DNA of 29,652 nucleotides from DASZPL01 sp035550315 (GCA_035550315.1 DASZPL010000044.1:1-29652), one strand, 5' to 3'. Positions 13,756 to 21,401 are shown, numbered from the stretch's first letter. The notes: a model not told the origin generated them from the letters alone. Translations and numbers: made by a program.

Positions 13756-14799
13756 TCACCTCCCAACGAGTCCGTTGCGACGCGTCAGCAGACGCGCGGC
13801 GGCGTACAGGATCACGACGATTGCGATCAGCGTGAGGGCGGCGCCCCACGCGCGGGCCACGTTGAAGTCGCTCGACGAGCCCGCGCCCTGGAAGATGTAG
13901 GTGGCCAGCGACGACTGCGTCCCGCTGAATGGGTTGTTGTTGACGAAGTCGCTGTTGCCGATGACCAGCAAAACCGGTGCGGTCTCGCCGGTCACCCGTG
14001 CGATCGCCAGCATCGCTCCGGTGACGATTCCGGTCGAGGCGGTGGGCAGCACGATGCGGACGATCGTCTTCCACTTTGGCACGCCGAGTGCGTACGACGC
14101 CTCCCGAAGCTGGCGCGGCACCAGCCGGATCATCTCCTCCGCCGAGCGCACGACGATGGGCAACTCGATGATGGCAAGCGCCAGCGACCCGGCGAAACCG
14201 GAGAACCCCTGGTTGAGAGCCAGCACCCAGAACGACAGCACGAACAGGCCCGCGACGATCGACGGAATACCGGTCATCACGTCGACGATGAAGCGCACGC
14301 CGAACGCCAGCCAGCCGGTGCCGTATTCGGTCACGTAGATCGCGACCAGCAGGCCGAGCGGGACGCTGATCACACTCGCGATCCCGACCTGCTCGACGGT
14401 GCCGATGATGGCGTGATACACGCCGCCACCAGGCGACAGCGGACCGATGCCCGACATCGAGTGCGTGAGGAACGACCAGCTGATCCGGTCGAGTCCCCGC
14501 TTGATGGTGTAGCCGATGGTGAACACCAGCGGCAGCAGCATCAGCAGCAGCGCGAGCGAGATGCCGCTCGCCGCGAGCCGGTCCATCGCGCGCCGCCGGC
14601 CTTCCCGCGCCCAGCTCACGGCCCCCAGAACGGCCATGCTGGCGACCGCCGCCGTCACGATGTAGTCCGCTCGACCTGCCAGCGGCGTCGCGGCGAACAG
14701 CGCCGCGACCACGCCGAAGGTGACGACGATGCTGGCGGCGAGCGCCCAGCGCGGGAGCGCGGCTCGCCGGATCCGGGCATCCGCGGTCAACGTGCTCAT
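13756..14799 (-). CDS. pstA: Phosphate ABC transporter permease PstA
   Basis: 347 residues from ATG 14799, overlapping the pstC stop as ATGA. The permease part begins near residue 70 and has the usual membrane segments, with the EAA-like loop around EMIRLVPRQLREASYALGVPKWKTI. Compared with the enteric protein there is an N-terminal extension with two extra hydrophobic segments (WALAASIVVTFGVVAALFAA and VTAAVASMAVLGAVSW), as is common in actinobacteria. It forms the channel with PstC. Confidence 0.96.
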   Translation of the reverse strand: MSTLTADARIRRAALPRWALAASIVVTFGVVAALFAATPLAGRADYIVTAAVASMAVLGAVSWAREGRRRAMDRLAASGISLALLLMLLPLVFTIGYTIKRGLDRISWSFLTHSMSGIGPLSPGGGVYHAIIGTVEQVGIASVISVPLGLLVAIYVTEYGTGWLAFGVRFIVDVMTGIPSIVAGLFVLSFWVLALNQGFSGFAGSLALAIIELPIVVRSAEEMIRLVPRQLREASYALGVPKWKTIVRIVLPTASTGIVTGAMLAIARVTGETAPVLLVIGNSDFVNNNPFSGTQSSLATYIFQGAGSSSDFNVARAWGAALTLIAIVVILYAAARLLTRRNGLVGR

Positions 14800-15782
14800 A
14801 CGGCGGCGCTCGTCTCGCGCGTGCCCGACCGCGCGATCACGGTGCGTGCGATGAAGTTGACAACGAGGGTGAGCGCGAAGAGCACCAGGCCGCTGGCGAT
14901 CAAGGCCGACCGGCCGAGCGCGCTCGCCTCACCGAACTGGTTCGCAATGTTGGCGGCGATCGTGCTGCCACCGGGGATCAGGATGTGCCAGTTGATCGAG
15001 GTCACGTTGCCGATGACCAGCGCGACGGCGATCGTCTCGCCGAGCGCCCGGCCGAGGCCCAACATGACGGCGCTGACCATCCCGGGCCGGCTGGCGGGAA
15101 GCACCGCCGTACGGATCATTTCCCAGCGCGTGGCGCCCAGCGCGAGCGCCGCTTCTTTCTGCGCCGGGTCGATCTGCCGGAACACTTCGCGGCTGATCGC
15201 AGCCACGATCGGCAGGATCATGACGGCGAGAATCACCGCGGCCCCGAACACCGACTTGCTGTAGGTCAGAGCTTGCCCGCCGGGGTCGGAGAACAGCGGA
15301 ATCCAGCCGAAGTACGTCGACAGGAAGTGCTGCAGGCCGATGAGGTGGCCGAGCAGGAAGAACGCTGCCCACAGGCCGTAGATGACCGACGGGACGGCGG
15401 CGAGGAGGTCGGAGGCGTACCCGAGGAGCGTCGCGATCCGCCGGGGGGCGTATTCGGTGATGAACAGCGCGACACCGAACGCGACCGGCACCGCCATGAG
15501 CAAGGCGAGCGCAGCCGTCAACAGCGTGCCGAACGCGAGGGCCGCGATGCCGAACGAGGTCGGGTCGGCGGCGTTGAACTGCTTCGTGGTCAGGAAGTTC
15601 GTGTGGTCGTGCTGCAGCGCCGGCGCCGCCTTCGTGATCAAAAAGACGGCGATCGCCGCCAGCAGGACGAAGACGAACAGGCCGGCCGACAGCGTGATCG
15701 CCTTGAAGACCTGGTCTCCGCGACGCTGCGAGCGGCCCATGCGGATGCTCGTGGCATCGGCTCCGGGTGCGATGGCGACCAC
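14796..15782 (-). CDS. pstC: Phosphate ABC transporter permease PstC
   Basis: 328 residues from GTG 15782, preceded by a strong GAGGAGGA site. The first membrane segment is LSAGLFVFVLLAAIAVFLI; the EAA loop is REVFRQIDPAQKEAALALGATRWEMI. SVIYGLWAAFFL is typical of PstC. It is separated from pstS by a 77-base gap holding a strong stem-loop, and overlaps pstA. Confidence 0.96.
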   Translation of the reverse strand: MVAIAPGADATSIRMGRSQRRGDQVFKAITLSAGLFVFVLLAAIAVFLITKAAPALQHDHTNFLTTKQFNAADPTSFGIAALAFGTLLTAALALLMAVPVAFGVALFITEYAPRRIATLLGYASDLLAAVPSVIYGLWAAFFLLGHLIGLQHFLSTYFGWIPLFSDPGGQALTYSKSVFGAAVILAVMILPIVAAISREVFRQIDPAQKEAALALGATRWEMIRTAVLPASRPGMVSAVMLGLGRALGETIAVALVIGNVTSINWHILIPGGSTIAANIANQFGEASALGRSALIASGLVLFALTLVVNFIARTVIARSGTRETSAAV

Positions 15783-15801
15783 TGTCCTCCTCTAACTAGA
15801 G

Positions 15802-15844
15802 CCGAGCGGTCCGGCACCCTGGTGCACGGCGCCGGACCGCTCGG
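15802..15844 (-). terminator. Stem-loop between pstS and pstC (attenuator or mRNA-stabilising hairpin)
   Basis: A perfect 14-base inverted repeat (CCGAGCGGTCCGGC at 15802-15815 and its complement at 15831-15844) encloses a 15-base loop. No U-run follows, so it is more likely a partial terminator or a 3'-end stabiliser of a short pstS transcript than a full stop. This would let the binding protein be made in excess over PstCAB. Confidence 0.7.
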
Positions 15845-15859
15845 GCCGATCCTTGCGGG

Positions 15860-16957
15860 TTAGCCGCTGATGCTCGCGATCGACTGGCTGACCTTCGACA
15901 CCAGGGACTGCGGCAGCGGTGCGAAGCCGAGCTGGTCGACACCCTGCTGGCCAGCACCCACCGCATAGCTGAGGAACTTCTTCAGCGTGTTCGCGGTGGT
16001 GGCGTTGCTGTAGCTGTCGCACACGATCACGTACGAGACGGTCGACAGCGGGTACGCCACTTCTTTGGCGAAGTCGAGCGTGCCGGCGAGGTTGTTGCCG
16101 CTTCCGGTGATCTTGAAGCCCTGCTGGATCGCCTTGCTGACGTTCGCCGTCGTCAGCGCGGTGAAGGCACCCTTGGCGTTCTTCACCTTGGCCGTCGGCA
16201 GGTTGTTCTGCGTGGCGTAGGACTGCTCGGCGTACGTGATGCCACCGTCGGTCTGCTTGACCCCGGCAGCCACGCCGCTGGAGCCCTCGGCTGCTTGGCC
16301 CGCACCGCTCGGCCAGGTGAGCGTGGTGTTGGTCCCGAGGTTCCAGACGCCCTTCGCCTGGCTGCTCAAGAAGCCGGACAGTACGGCGGTCGTCCCAGAA
16401 CCGTCCGAGCGGTGGTAGGAGGCGATTGTGGTCGACGGCAGGCTCACACCCGGGTTCGTCGCCTTGATCGCGGGATCGTTCCACTTCTTGATCTGGCCCT
16501 GGAAGATCTTCGCGATCGTATCGGCGTCGAGCTGCAGGTTCGAGACGCCGTGAAGGTTATAGATGATCGCAACGCCGCCGGCCGTCACCGGGAAGGTGAT
16601 CGCCTTGCCGTTGCAGCGCTGATCCGCCTTGGTCTGGTCGGCGGCCGGCATTACGACGTCTGAACCGGCGTAGTCGACGTTGCCGTTCTCGAACTGCTGG
16701 ATGCCGGCTGTGGAGCCCACACCCGTGTAGGTCACCTTGGCGCCGTCGCACTTGCTGGGGAACGCGGAGGCCCACTGCTGTTCAAGCGTCTGCTGGAACG
16801 TCGAGCCTTGGCCGTTGAGCGAGCCACAGCTTCCGGAACTAGCCGCAGCCGGGCTAGTGCCGCCTCCGCCTCCACTGCTGCTGCTGCCGCACGCAGCCAA
16901 CGTCAGGCCGGCCGCCGCGGCAACGCCAGCGGCGCGCAGCGCGAGCGAGAACTTCAC
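15860..16957 (-). CDS. pstS: Phosphate-binding lipoprotein PstS
   Basis: 365 residues from GTG 16957, which has GGAGGTT eight bases upstream; the longer frame lacks a signal sequence at its start. Signal peptide with lipobox LAAC (Cys23) and a Ser/Gly-rich tether. Phosphate-binding loops: GQGSTFQQTLEQQW, DYAGSDVVMPA and HRSDGSGTTAVLSGF. The C-terminal GFAPLPQSLVSKV is also typical. It captures phosphate outside the membrane for PstCA. It is preceded by a two-repeat PHO box and by phoU in the same direction, and is followed by a hairpin before pstC. Confidence 0.97.
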   Translation of the reverse strand: MKFSLALRAAGVAAAAGLTLAACGSSSSGGGGGTSPAAASSGSCGSLNGQGSTFQQTLEQQWASAFPSKCDGAKVTYTGVGSTAGIQQFENGNVDYAGSDVVMPAADQTKADQRCNGKAITFPVTAGGVAIIYNLHGVSNLQLDADTIAKIFQGQIKKWNDPAIKATNPGVSLPSTTIASYHRSDGSGTTAVLSGFLSSQAKGVWNLGTNTTLTWPSGAGQAAEGSSGVAAGVKQTDGGITYAEQSYATQNNLPTAKVKNAKGAFTALTTANVSKAIQQGFKITGSGNNLAGTLDFAKEVAYPLSTVSYVIVCDSYSNATTANTLKKFLSYAVGAGQQGVDQLGFAPLPQSLVSKVSQSIASISG

Positions 16958-17047
16958 GATGTCGGAACCTCCGCGTTCAGATGGGGCCCGGCGTATCCGA
17001 ACCCACCGCCGCTGACGGTAGGAATCGCGGGAAACCCAACGCCCGCC

Positions 17048-17069
17048 AGCAGGTGAACGGAAGGTGAAC
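17048..17069 (-). promoter_or_regulatory. PHO box upstream of pstS
   Basis: Two perfect-core 11-base direct repeats on the minus strand, GTTCACCTTCC and GTTCACCTGCT, end about 90 bases before the pstS start. This is the clearest PhoP/RegX3-type site in the window. A possible -10 (TACCGT on the minus strand, 17015-17020) lies between it and pstS; I see no convincing -35. Confidence 0.8.
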
Positions 17070-17112
17070 GCTGACCGACATCTAGGAGGGGCGCTGATTG
17101 GGACTGGCAACG

Positions 17113-17781
17113 TCAGCCCTCGACGGCAACCGCATCTCCCGTCGCGAGCTCGCCGGTGACGAGGAACACGACCCGGCGCGCCACGGACACCGCGTGGTCA
17201 CAGAACCGCTCGTAGTAGCGGCCGCAAAGGGTGACGTCGATCGCGGCCTCGATCCCGCCGCGCCACGACTCGTCGAGCAGGGTGGTGAACAGCTGGCGAT
17301 GCAAATCGTCCATCACGTCGTCGTCGCGCTCGAGCTCCTGTGCCATCGCGAGGTTGCGGCTGGCGATGACGCTTGAGCACTTGGCGCAGATCCGCTGCGC
17401 GACCTGGCCCATCTCGAGGACGGTCGCCTGCAGCTCCGCGGGGATCGCCGGCGCGGGATAGCGCCGCCGAGCCAGCTTGGCGATGTGCAGCGCCAGGTCA
17501 CCCATCCGTTCGATGTCGGCCACCATCCGCAGGCTGGCGACGATGATCCGCAGGTCGCGGGCCACCGGCTGCTGCCGCGCGAGCAGGTCGAATGCCGCGC
17601 TCTCCACGTCGCCGTACAGCTCGTCGATCGCCGCATCGCCGGAGATCACCGACTCGGCGGCTTGCAGGTCGGCGTCCAGCAGTGCCTGGGTGGCGCGGTT
17701 GATCGCGCTGCCGGCCAGTCGAGTGATCTCGACCAGTGAGGCGTTGATGGCGTCGAGATCGTCGTGGTACTGGTCGCGCAC
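17113..17781 (-). CDS. phoU: Phosphate transport system regulator PhoU
   Basis: 222 residues from GTG 17781, with GGAGG at 17786-17790. Two PhoU three-helix repeats are visible: the first contains SGDAAIDELYGDVESAAFDLLARQQPVARDLR and DIERMGDLALHIAKLA, and the second RDDDVMDDLHRQLF and YYERFCDHAVSVARR. PhoU links Pst transport to the sensor kinase and keeps the phosphate response off when phosphate is plentiful. It lies between the divergent kinase gene and pstS. The position fits joint control of uptake and signalling. Confidence 0.95.
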   Translation of the reverse strand: MRDQYHDDLDAINASLVEITRLAGSAINRATQALLDADLQAAESVISGDAAIDELYGDVESAAFDLLARQQPVARDLRIIVASLRMVADIERMGDLALHIAKLARRRYPAPAIPAELQATVLEMGQVAQRICAKCSSVIASRNLAMAQELERDDDVMDDLHRQLFTTLLDESWRGGIEAAIDVTLCGRYYERFCDHAVSVARRVVFLVTGELATGDAVAVEG

Positions 17782-17841
17782 TACGCCTCCTACGGCCGGC
17801 GAAACGCCACATGTCGACGTTGGGTTTCTACGGTGCTCCGT

Positions 17842-17874
17842 TGCGGTCGAACAGCAAGTGACATCAAGGTAAAC
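17842..17874 (-). promoter_or_regulatory. Candidate PHO box upstream of phoU
   Basis: Three consecutive 11-base units read on the minus strand: GTTTACCTTGA, TGTCACTTGCT and GTTCGACCGCA. All are degenerate versions of the GTTCACC unit in exact 11-base phase, lying 60-95 bases before phoU. They could also serve the divergent kinase gene. Confidence 0.5.
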
Positions 17875-17955
17875 AACCGGGGGCGGCCTCGTGAAAGCTG
17901 CCGATCCGCAGGCGTATCGCGGTTTCCAAGCGGGGCGTTAACGGTTGCGGGTCCA

Positions 17956-17961
17956 TATCAT
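17956..17961 (+). promoter_or_regulatory. -10 element of leaderless sensor kinase gene
   Basis: TATCAT followed by six bases and GTG 17968. No ribosome binding site precedes the GTG. Confidence 0.6.
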
Positions 17962-17967
17962 CGCAGC

Positions 17968-19044
17968 GTGGCTAGCGACCCGGCGGCTGCAGAGCCGATC
18001 GGGCGGCGCAGCGCCGCCGAGACGATGTTCGAGCGGCTGCCCAGTGCGGCCGTCCTGCTCGATGCCGACGACACCGTCCGGTTGGCCAACCGCGCTGCGC
18101 GAGCCCTTGGCGTGATCGGCGGATCCTCTCTGACTCCCGAGGTCGAGGAGCTGCTCCGGTTGGCGCAGAAGGCGCGCCGGACCGGCGAGCTGCAGAGCGC
18201 TGAGGTGAGCATCGGGACCAGCGGGTTTCCGCGCCGGTCGCTCTCGTTGGGTGCGCGAGCCGAGCGGCTCGACAACGGCGAGGTGGCGCTGATCCTCGAC
18301 GACCTCACCGAAATCAAACGGATCGAGGCGGTCCGCCGCGACTTCGTCGCCAACGTCGGACACGAGATCAAGACGCCGGTCGGCGCCCTGCAGCTGCTGT
18401 CGGAAGCCGCCCTCGACGCCAAGGACGATCCCGAGACGATGCACCGGTTCATCGTGCGGATGCAGCACGAGGCACTGCGGCTGTCGCGACTCGTGCAAGA
18501 CCTGCTCGACCTGTCCCGGCTGCAGGGCGGCGAACCGTTGCCGGACGCGAAGGCGGTGCGGGTCGACGCGATCCTCGACGAGGCGATCGACCGCGCCCGG
18601 GCTGGCGCCGATGCGCAGGGCATCACCATCGTGCGCGGCGGTGAGCCCGGCCTCGTCGTACACGGCGACGAAGGCCAGCTGATCACCGCCGTCGCCAACC
18701 TGCTCGACAACGCGGTCTCCTACAGTCCCGATGGCACCCGGGTGGCAGTCGGTGCCAGGCTGCGCGACGAGGTCGTCGAGATCACGGTGACGGACCAGGG
18801 GATCGGCATCTCGCCGCGGGAGCAAGTTCGGATCTTCGAGCGGTTCTATCGAGTCGACCGGGCGCGGTCTCGGCACACCGGCGGTACCGGGCTCGGACTC
18901 GCCATCGTCAAGCACACCGTCGAGAACCACGGCGGTGAGGTCAGCGTGTGGAGCCGGCCCGGGGAAGGCAGCACCTTCACGATCCGGTTGTTTGCCGTGC
19001 CGCGTAATAGCAATGGTCAGCTGCGGGAGGCAGGAGCTTCGTGA
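17968..19044 (+). CDS. senX3: SenX3/PhoR-like sensor histidine kinase without membrane segments
   Basis: 358 residues from GTG 17968, fixed by the leaderless -10. A PAS-like domain (MFERLPSAAVLLDADDTVRLANRAA...) occupies ~20-115. The dimerisation/phosphoacceptor helix FVANVGHEIKTPVGAL has the phosphorylated His132. The ATPase domain has the N box LLDNAVSYSP, DQGIGIS, FERFYRVDRARS and the G box GGTGLGLAIVKH. It phosphorylates the RegX3-like partner, whose GTG overlaps its stop. Mycobacterial SenX3 has two N-terminal membrane helices before the PAS domain. Here nothing hydrophobic precedes the PAS domain, nor is there any in the in-frame sequence further upstream, so the kinase appears cytosolic. 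PhoU lies divergently next door. Confidence 0.92.
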   Translation: MASDPAAAEPIGRRSAAETMFERLPSAAVLLDADDTVRLANRAARALGVIGGSSLTPEVEELLRLAQKARRTGELQSAEVSIGTSGFPRRSLSLGARAERLDNGEVALILDDLTEIKRIEAVRRDFVANVGHEIKTPVGALQLLSEAALDAKDDPETMHRFIVRMQHEALRLSRLVQDLLDLSRLQGGEPLPDAKAVRVDAILDEAIDRARAGADAQGITIVRGGEPGLVVHGDEGQLITAVANLLDNAVSYSPDGTRVAVGARLRDEVVEITVTDQGIGISPREQVRIFERFYRVDRARSRHTGGTGLGLAIVKHTVENHGGEVSVWSRPGEGSTFTIRLFAVPRNSNGQLREAGAS

Positions 19045-19724
19045 GCCGGATCTTGGTGGTCGAGGACGAGGAGTCGTTCTCGGACGCGCTCAACTACATG
19101 TTGCGACGCGAAGGCTTCGAGGTCGCGGTCGCGTCGACCGGTCCCGACGCGATTGAGGAGTTCGACCGCAACGGCGCCGACCTGGTGCTGCTGGATCTGA
19201 TGTTGCCCGGCTTGTCGGGACTGGAGGTCTGCCGCGAGCTGCGGCAGCGCTCGCAGGTGCCGGTGATCATGGTTACCGCGAAGGACTCCGAGGTCGACAA
19301 GGTTGTGGGGCTGGAGATCGGCGCCGACGACTACGTGACCAAGCCGTTCTCCTCCCGCGAGCTGGTTGCGCGGATCCGCGCCGTCATGCGCCGCCGTGGC
19401 GTCGACGGTGAGGAGGCGCTGGCCCCCGCACTCGAGTGCGGCCCGGTGCGGATGGACGTCGAGCGCCACGTGGTCAGCGTCAACGGCGACACCGTCACGT
19501 TGCCGCTCAAGGAGTTCGAGCTGCTCGAGTTCCTGCTCCGCAACGCCGGGCGGGTGCTGACCCGCGGCCAGCTGATCGACCGGGTGTGGGGCAGCGACTA
19601 CGTCGGCGACACCAAGACACTCGACGTCCACGTGAAACGGCTGCGCGCCAAGGTCGAGCCCGACCCGGCTCACCCCCGTTACCTGTTGACCGTGCGTGGG
19701 CTCGGCTACAAGTTCGAACCCTGA
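19041..19724 (+). CDS. regX3: RegX3/PhoP-like OmpR-family response regulator
   Basis: 227 residues from GTG 19041, overlapping the kinase stop (GTGA) with GGGAGG upstream. The receiver domain has the acidic pair E8/D9, phosphoacceptor Asp52 in LVLLDLMLPG, Thr79 and Lys101. The C-terminal winged helix ends RYLLTVRGLGYKFEP, and the recognition region is VGDTKTLDVHVKRLRAKVE. It is the probable activator acting on the GTTCACC repeats in this window. Only 4 bases separate it from the convergent mscL gene. Confidence 0.95.
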   Translation: MSRILVVEDEESFSDALNYMLRREGFEVAVASTGPDAIEEFDRNGADLVLLDLMLPGLSGLEVCRELRQRSQVPVIMVTAKDSEVDKVVGLEIGADDYVTKPFSSRELVARIRAVMRRRGVDGEEALAPALECGPVRMDVERHVVSVNGDTVTLPLKEFELLEFLLRNAGRVLTRGQLIDRVWGSDYVGDTKTLDVHVKRLRAKVEPDPAHPRYLLTVRGLGYKFEP

Positions 19725-19728
19725 CCCG

Positions 19729-20157
19729 CTACGTCGCCGGTTGCTCGGTGGCGCAGTACTTGCACTTGGTCGCGGCGAGCGGCAGGTCCTCGGACAGGCA
19801 CGCCGGGCACGTCTTGGTCGGCGCCGGATCGCCGAAGACCGTCGTGCCGCGTCGCGCCATCACTGCCTTGTAGGGCACCACGATCAGGAAATAGACCACC
19901 GCCATGAAGATGACGAAGTAGATGATCGCGGAGATGAACGAGCCGAGATTCAGAAAGGTCCCGGAGCCGCCGCCATTGATCAGTTGCCAGCCCAGCCCGG
20001 GTCCGCTCTTCTTGCCCTGAGCCGCGGCGATCAGCGGGTTGATGATGTTCGTCGTAAAGGCGTTGATCAGTGTGCTGAAGGCGAGCGCGACGACCAAGCC
20101 GATGGCGATCACGATGACGTCGCCGCGCAACAGGAAGTTCTTGAAGCCTCGGAGCAT
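19729..20157 (-). CDS. mscL: Large-conductance mechanosensitive channel with C-terminal zinc ribbon
   Basis: 142 residues from ATG 20157, with AGAAGGGA upstream. The N-terminal MscL pattern is clear: MLRGFKNFLLRGDVIVIAIGLVVALAF (first membrane helix), a periplasmic loop, then FISAIIYFVIFMAVVYFLIVVPY (second helix). It releases solutes under hypo-osmotic shock. In place of the simple C-terminal helical bundle is a treble-clef-like motif with Cys117, Cys120, Cys132 and Cys135 (CPAC ... CKYC), expected to bind zinc in the cytoplasm. It is last in the Ruc/FmdB-SAF-MscL group. Confidence 0.93.
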   Translation of the reverse strand: MLRGFKNFLLRGDVIVIAIGLVVALAFSTLINAFTTNIINPLIAAAQGKKSGPGLGWQLINGGGSGTFLNLGSFISAIIYFVIFMAVVYFLIVVPYKAVMARRGTTVFGDPAPTKTCPACLSEDLPLAATKCKYCATEQPAT

Positions 20158-20230
20158 TGTCGATCCCTTCTGACGATTCCCCAGCGGGAGTCTGACGCAC
20201 CGAAGGGCGATGTGGCACGCATCGTGTCCG

Positions 20231-20869
20231 CTAGCTCGGCGCGTGCACCGCGACCGAGAGGCTCGACCCGCCGGCCGCCTGGGCCAGCGCCGCGGCCTGT
20301 TGCTGCGTGGCGGCGACGATCAGCAGCCCGCTGTGGTCGGCGCTGCCGACGCCGGGTACGGCGAGCACCTGCAGGTCGTCGGCAACCGTCTCGGGTTGCG
20401 CGAGGCCGTCGCCCGGCGCGGCGGTGGCGATGACGGCGACCCGGTCGCCGGCGCGCACCAGGCTGGTTAGCCCGGCGCCGTCGCTGACTCGCACCGAGAC
20501 CGCGAGGTCGCCGGCATCGCCCAGCGCGGCCAGTAGGTCGGCGGAGACCAGGCGGACGTCGGTCAGTGGCTCGCCCGCGCGGACCGGCGCTGCCAGCAGC
20601 CGGCCGACCGGCGCCGCGCCGGTCAGCGCACCCTTCGGCAGCGCGGCCGCCGGCAGCCGCTCGGGCCGCAGGTCGTCGCGGCCGAGCGGCCGACCGCCGG
20701 ACAGGTCGCGAGCCGCCACCCAGAGCCGTGCGCCGGCGGCGGGATGCGGCTTCACGGCGCTCAGCCCGAACGCCACCGCCAAGCCGACGAGCAGCGCCGC
20801 CACCAGCCGCGGGTGGCCGCCGAACGCCGTGCCGAGTTGCTGTCGCAGCCGGATGAGTCCCCGCTCCAT
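20231..20869 (-). CDS. SAF-domain membrane protein (CpaB/RcpC-like)
   Basis: 212 residues from ATG 20869. There is one N-terminal hydrophobic segment (LVAALLVGLAVAFGLSAV), followed by a SAF domain (ARLWVAARDLSGGRPLGRDDLRPERLPAAALP... GRLLAAPVRAGEPLTDVRLV) and a C-terminal part like RcpC/CpaB (LAVSVRVSDGAGLTSLVRAGDRVAVIAT). In Flp pilus systems such proteins sit in the envelope near the secretin, but no other pilus gene is here. This stand-alone form beside fmdB and mscL is common in actinobacteria and its role is unknown. Confidence 0.85.
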   Translation of the reverse strand: MERGLIRLRQQLGTAFGGHPRLVAALLVGLAVAFGLSAVKPHPAAGARLWVAARDLSGGRPLGRDDLRPERLPAAALPKGALTGAAPVGRLLAAPVRAGEPLTDVRLVSADLLAALGDAGDLAVSVRVSDGAGLTSLVRAGDRVAVIATAAPGDGLAQPETVADDLQVLAVPGVGSADHSGLLIVAATQQQAAALAQAAGGSSLSVAVHAPS

Positions 20870-20875
20870 GCCGGG

Positions 20876-20881
20876 ACGTTA
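20876..20881 (-). promoter_or_regulatory. -10 element of leaderless SAF-domain gene
   Basis: Minus-strand TAACGT, six bases, then ATG at 20869. There is no ribosome binding site before the ATG. Confidence 0.5.
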
Positions 20882-20936
20882 GGAAGCCCGGGGCCGGTGC
20901 CGAGCCGGCGTCGCGAAGGTTGTGGACGCCGCCGGA

Positions 20937-21302
20937 CTAGGCGACCTTGCTGCCGCCGGATGTGGACGACGACGTCGACGACGTACTGCTGCTGCTGGAG
21001 TCCGAGCTCGAACTGCTCGAACCCGAGCCCGACTCACCGCCGGACTTGGTGCCGCCGGAGTCCTTGCTGCCGCTTTTCGCCGACTCGGAGCTGCTGGACG
21101 AGCCGTTCGAGCCCGACTTGGCGCCGGAGCGACTGTCGGTCTTGTAGAAGCCGGAGCCCTTGAAGACGATGCCGACCGGGGAGAACAGCTTGCGCAGCCG
21201 GCCGTCGCACTCGGGGCAGACGGTCAGCGGCTCGTCGCTGAACTTCTGCACAACCTCCAGCTCGTGGCCGCACGCGGTGCAGGCGTACTGGTAGGTCGGC
21301 AT
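20937..21302 (-). CDS. ruc: FmdB-family zinc-ribbon protein, Ruc-like redox-regulated chaperone
   Basis: 121 residues from ATG 21302 with AGGAGGGG upstream. The N-terminal FmdB zinc ribbon MPTYQYACTACGHE...CPEC has Cys8, Cys11, Cys29 and Cys32. It is followed by LRKLFSPVGIVFKGSGFYKTD and then a ~65-residue low-complexity Ser/Gly tail. Mycobacterium tuberculosis Ruc (Rv0991c) has this layout: a zinc-binding four-Cys domain plus a disordered tail, acting as an oxidation-activated chaperone. It too is controlled by HrcA and lies near mscL and the cyclo-ligase gene. The CIRCE-like operator just upstream (21330-21356) supports orthology. The chaperone role is inferred from that family member. Confidence 0.85.
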   Translation of the reverse strand: MPTYQYACTACGHELEVVQKFSDEPLTVCPECDGRLRKLFSPVGIVFKGSGFYKTDSRSGAKSGSNGSSSSSESAKSGSKDSGGTKSGGESGSGSSSSSSDSSSSSTSSTSSSTSGGSKVA

Positions 21303-21329
21303 CGGCCCCTCCTGAGCGGCTCAGACCCG

Positions 21330-21356
21330 TTGGCACTCTCGGGTCCCGACTGCCAA
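21330..21356 (-). promoter_or_regulatory. CIRCE-like HrcA operator upstream of ruc/fmdB
   Basis: TTGGCACTC and GACTGCCAA are separated by exactly nine bases. The CIRCE consensus is TTAGCACTC-N9-GAGTGCTAA; the left half matches 8 of 9 and the right half 7 of 9, with identical spacing. It lies 28-54 bases upstream of the Ruc-like start codon. Confidence 0.7.
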
Positions 21357-21389
21357 GTGTGCCCGAAGATCGGAAAAAATGCAGCCTCG

Positions 21390-21395
21390 TACGAT
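21390..21395 (+). promoter_or_regulatory. -10 element upstream of ctaG-like gene
   Basis: TACGAT, then six bases, then GTG 21402, which opens a nine-codon frame leading into the ctaG start. The spacing equals that of the other leaderless promoters here. Confidence 0.5.
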
Positions 21396-21401
21396 GAGTT
21401 C

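Noticed and set aside
13591..15264. Long open frame on the + strand opposite pstA and pstC
   Set aside because: Same reason: composition of a shadow frame, opposite clear permease genes.
17764..17967. Longer kinase frame starting inside the phoU region
   Set aside because: The extra residues are not hydrophobic and resemble no domain; the TATCAT spacing supports GTG 17968.
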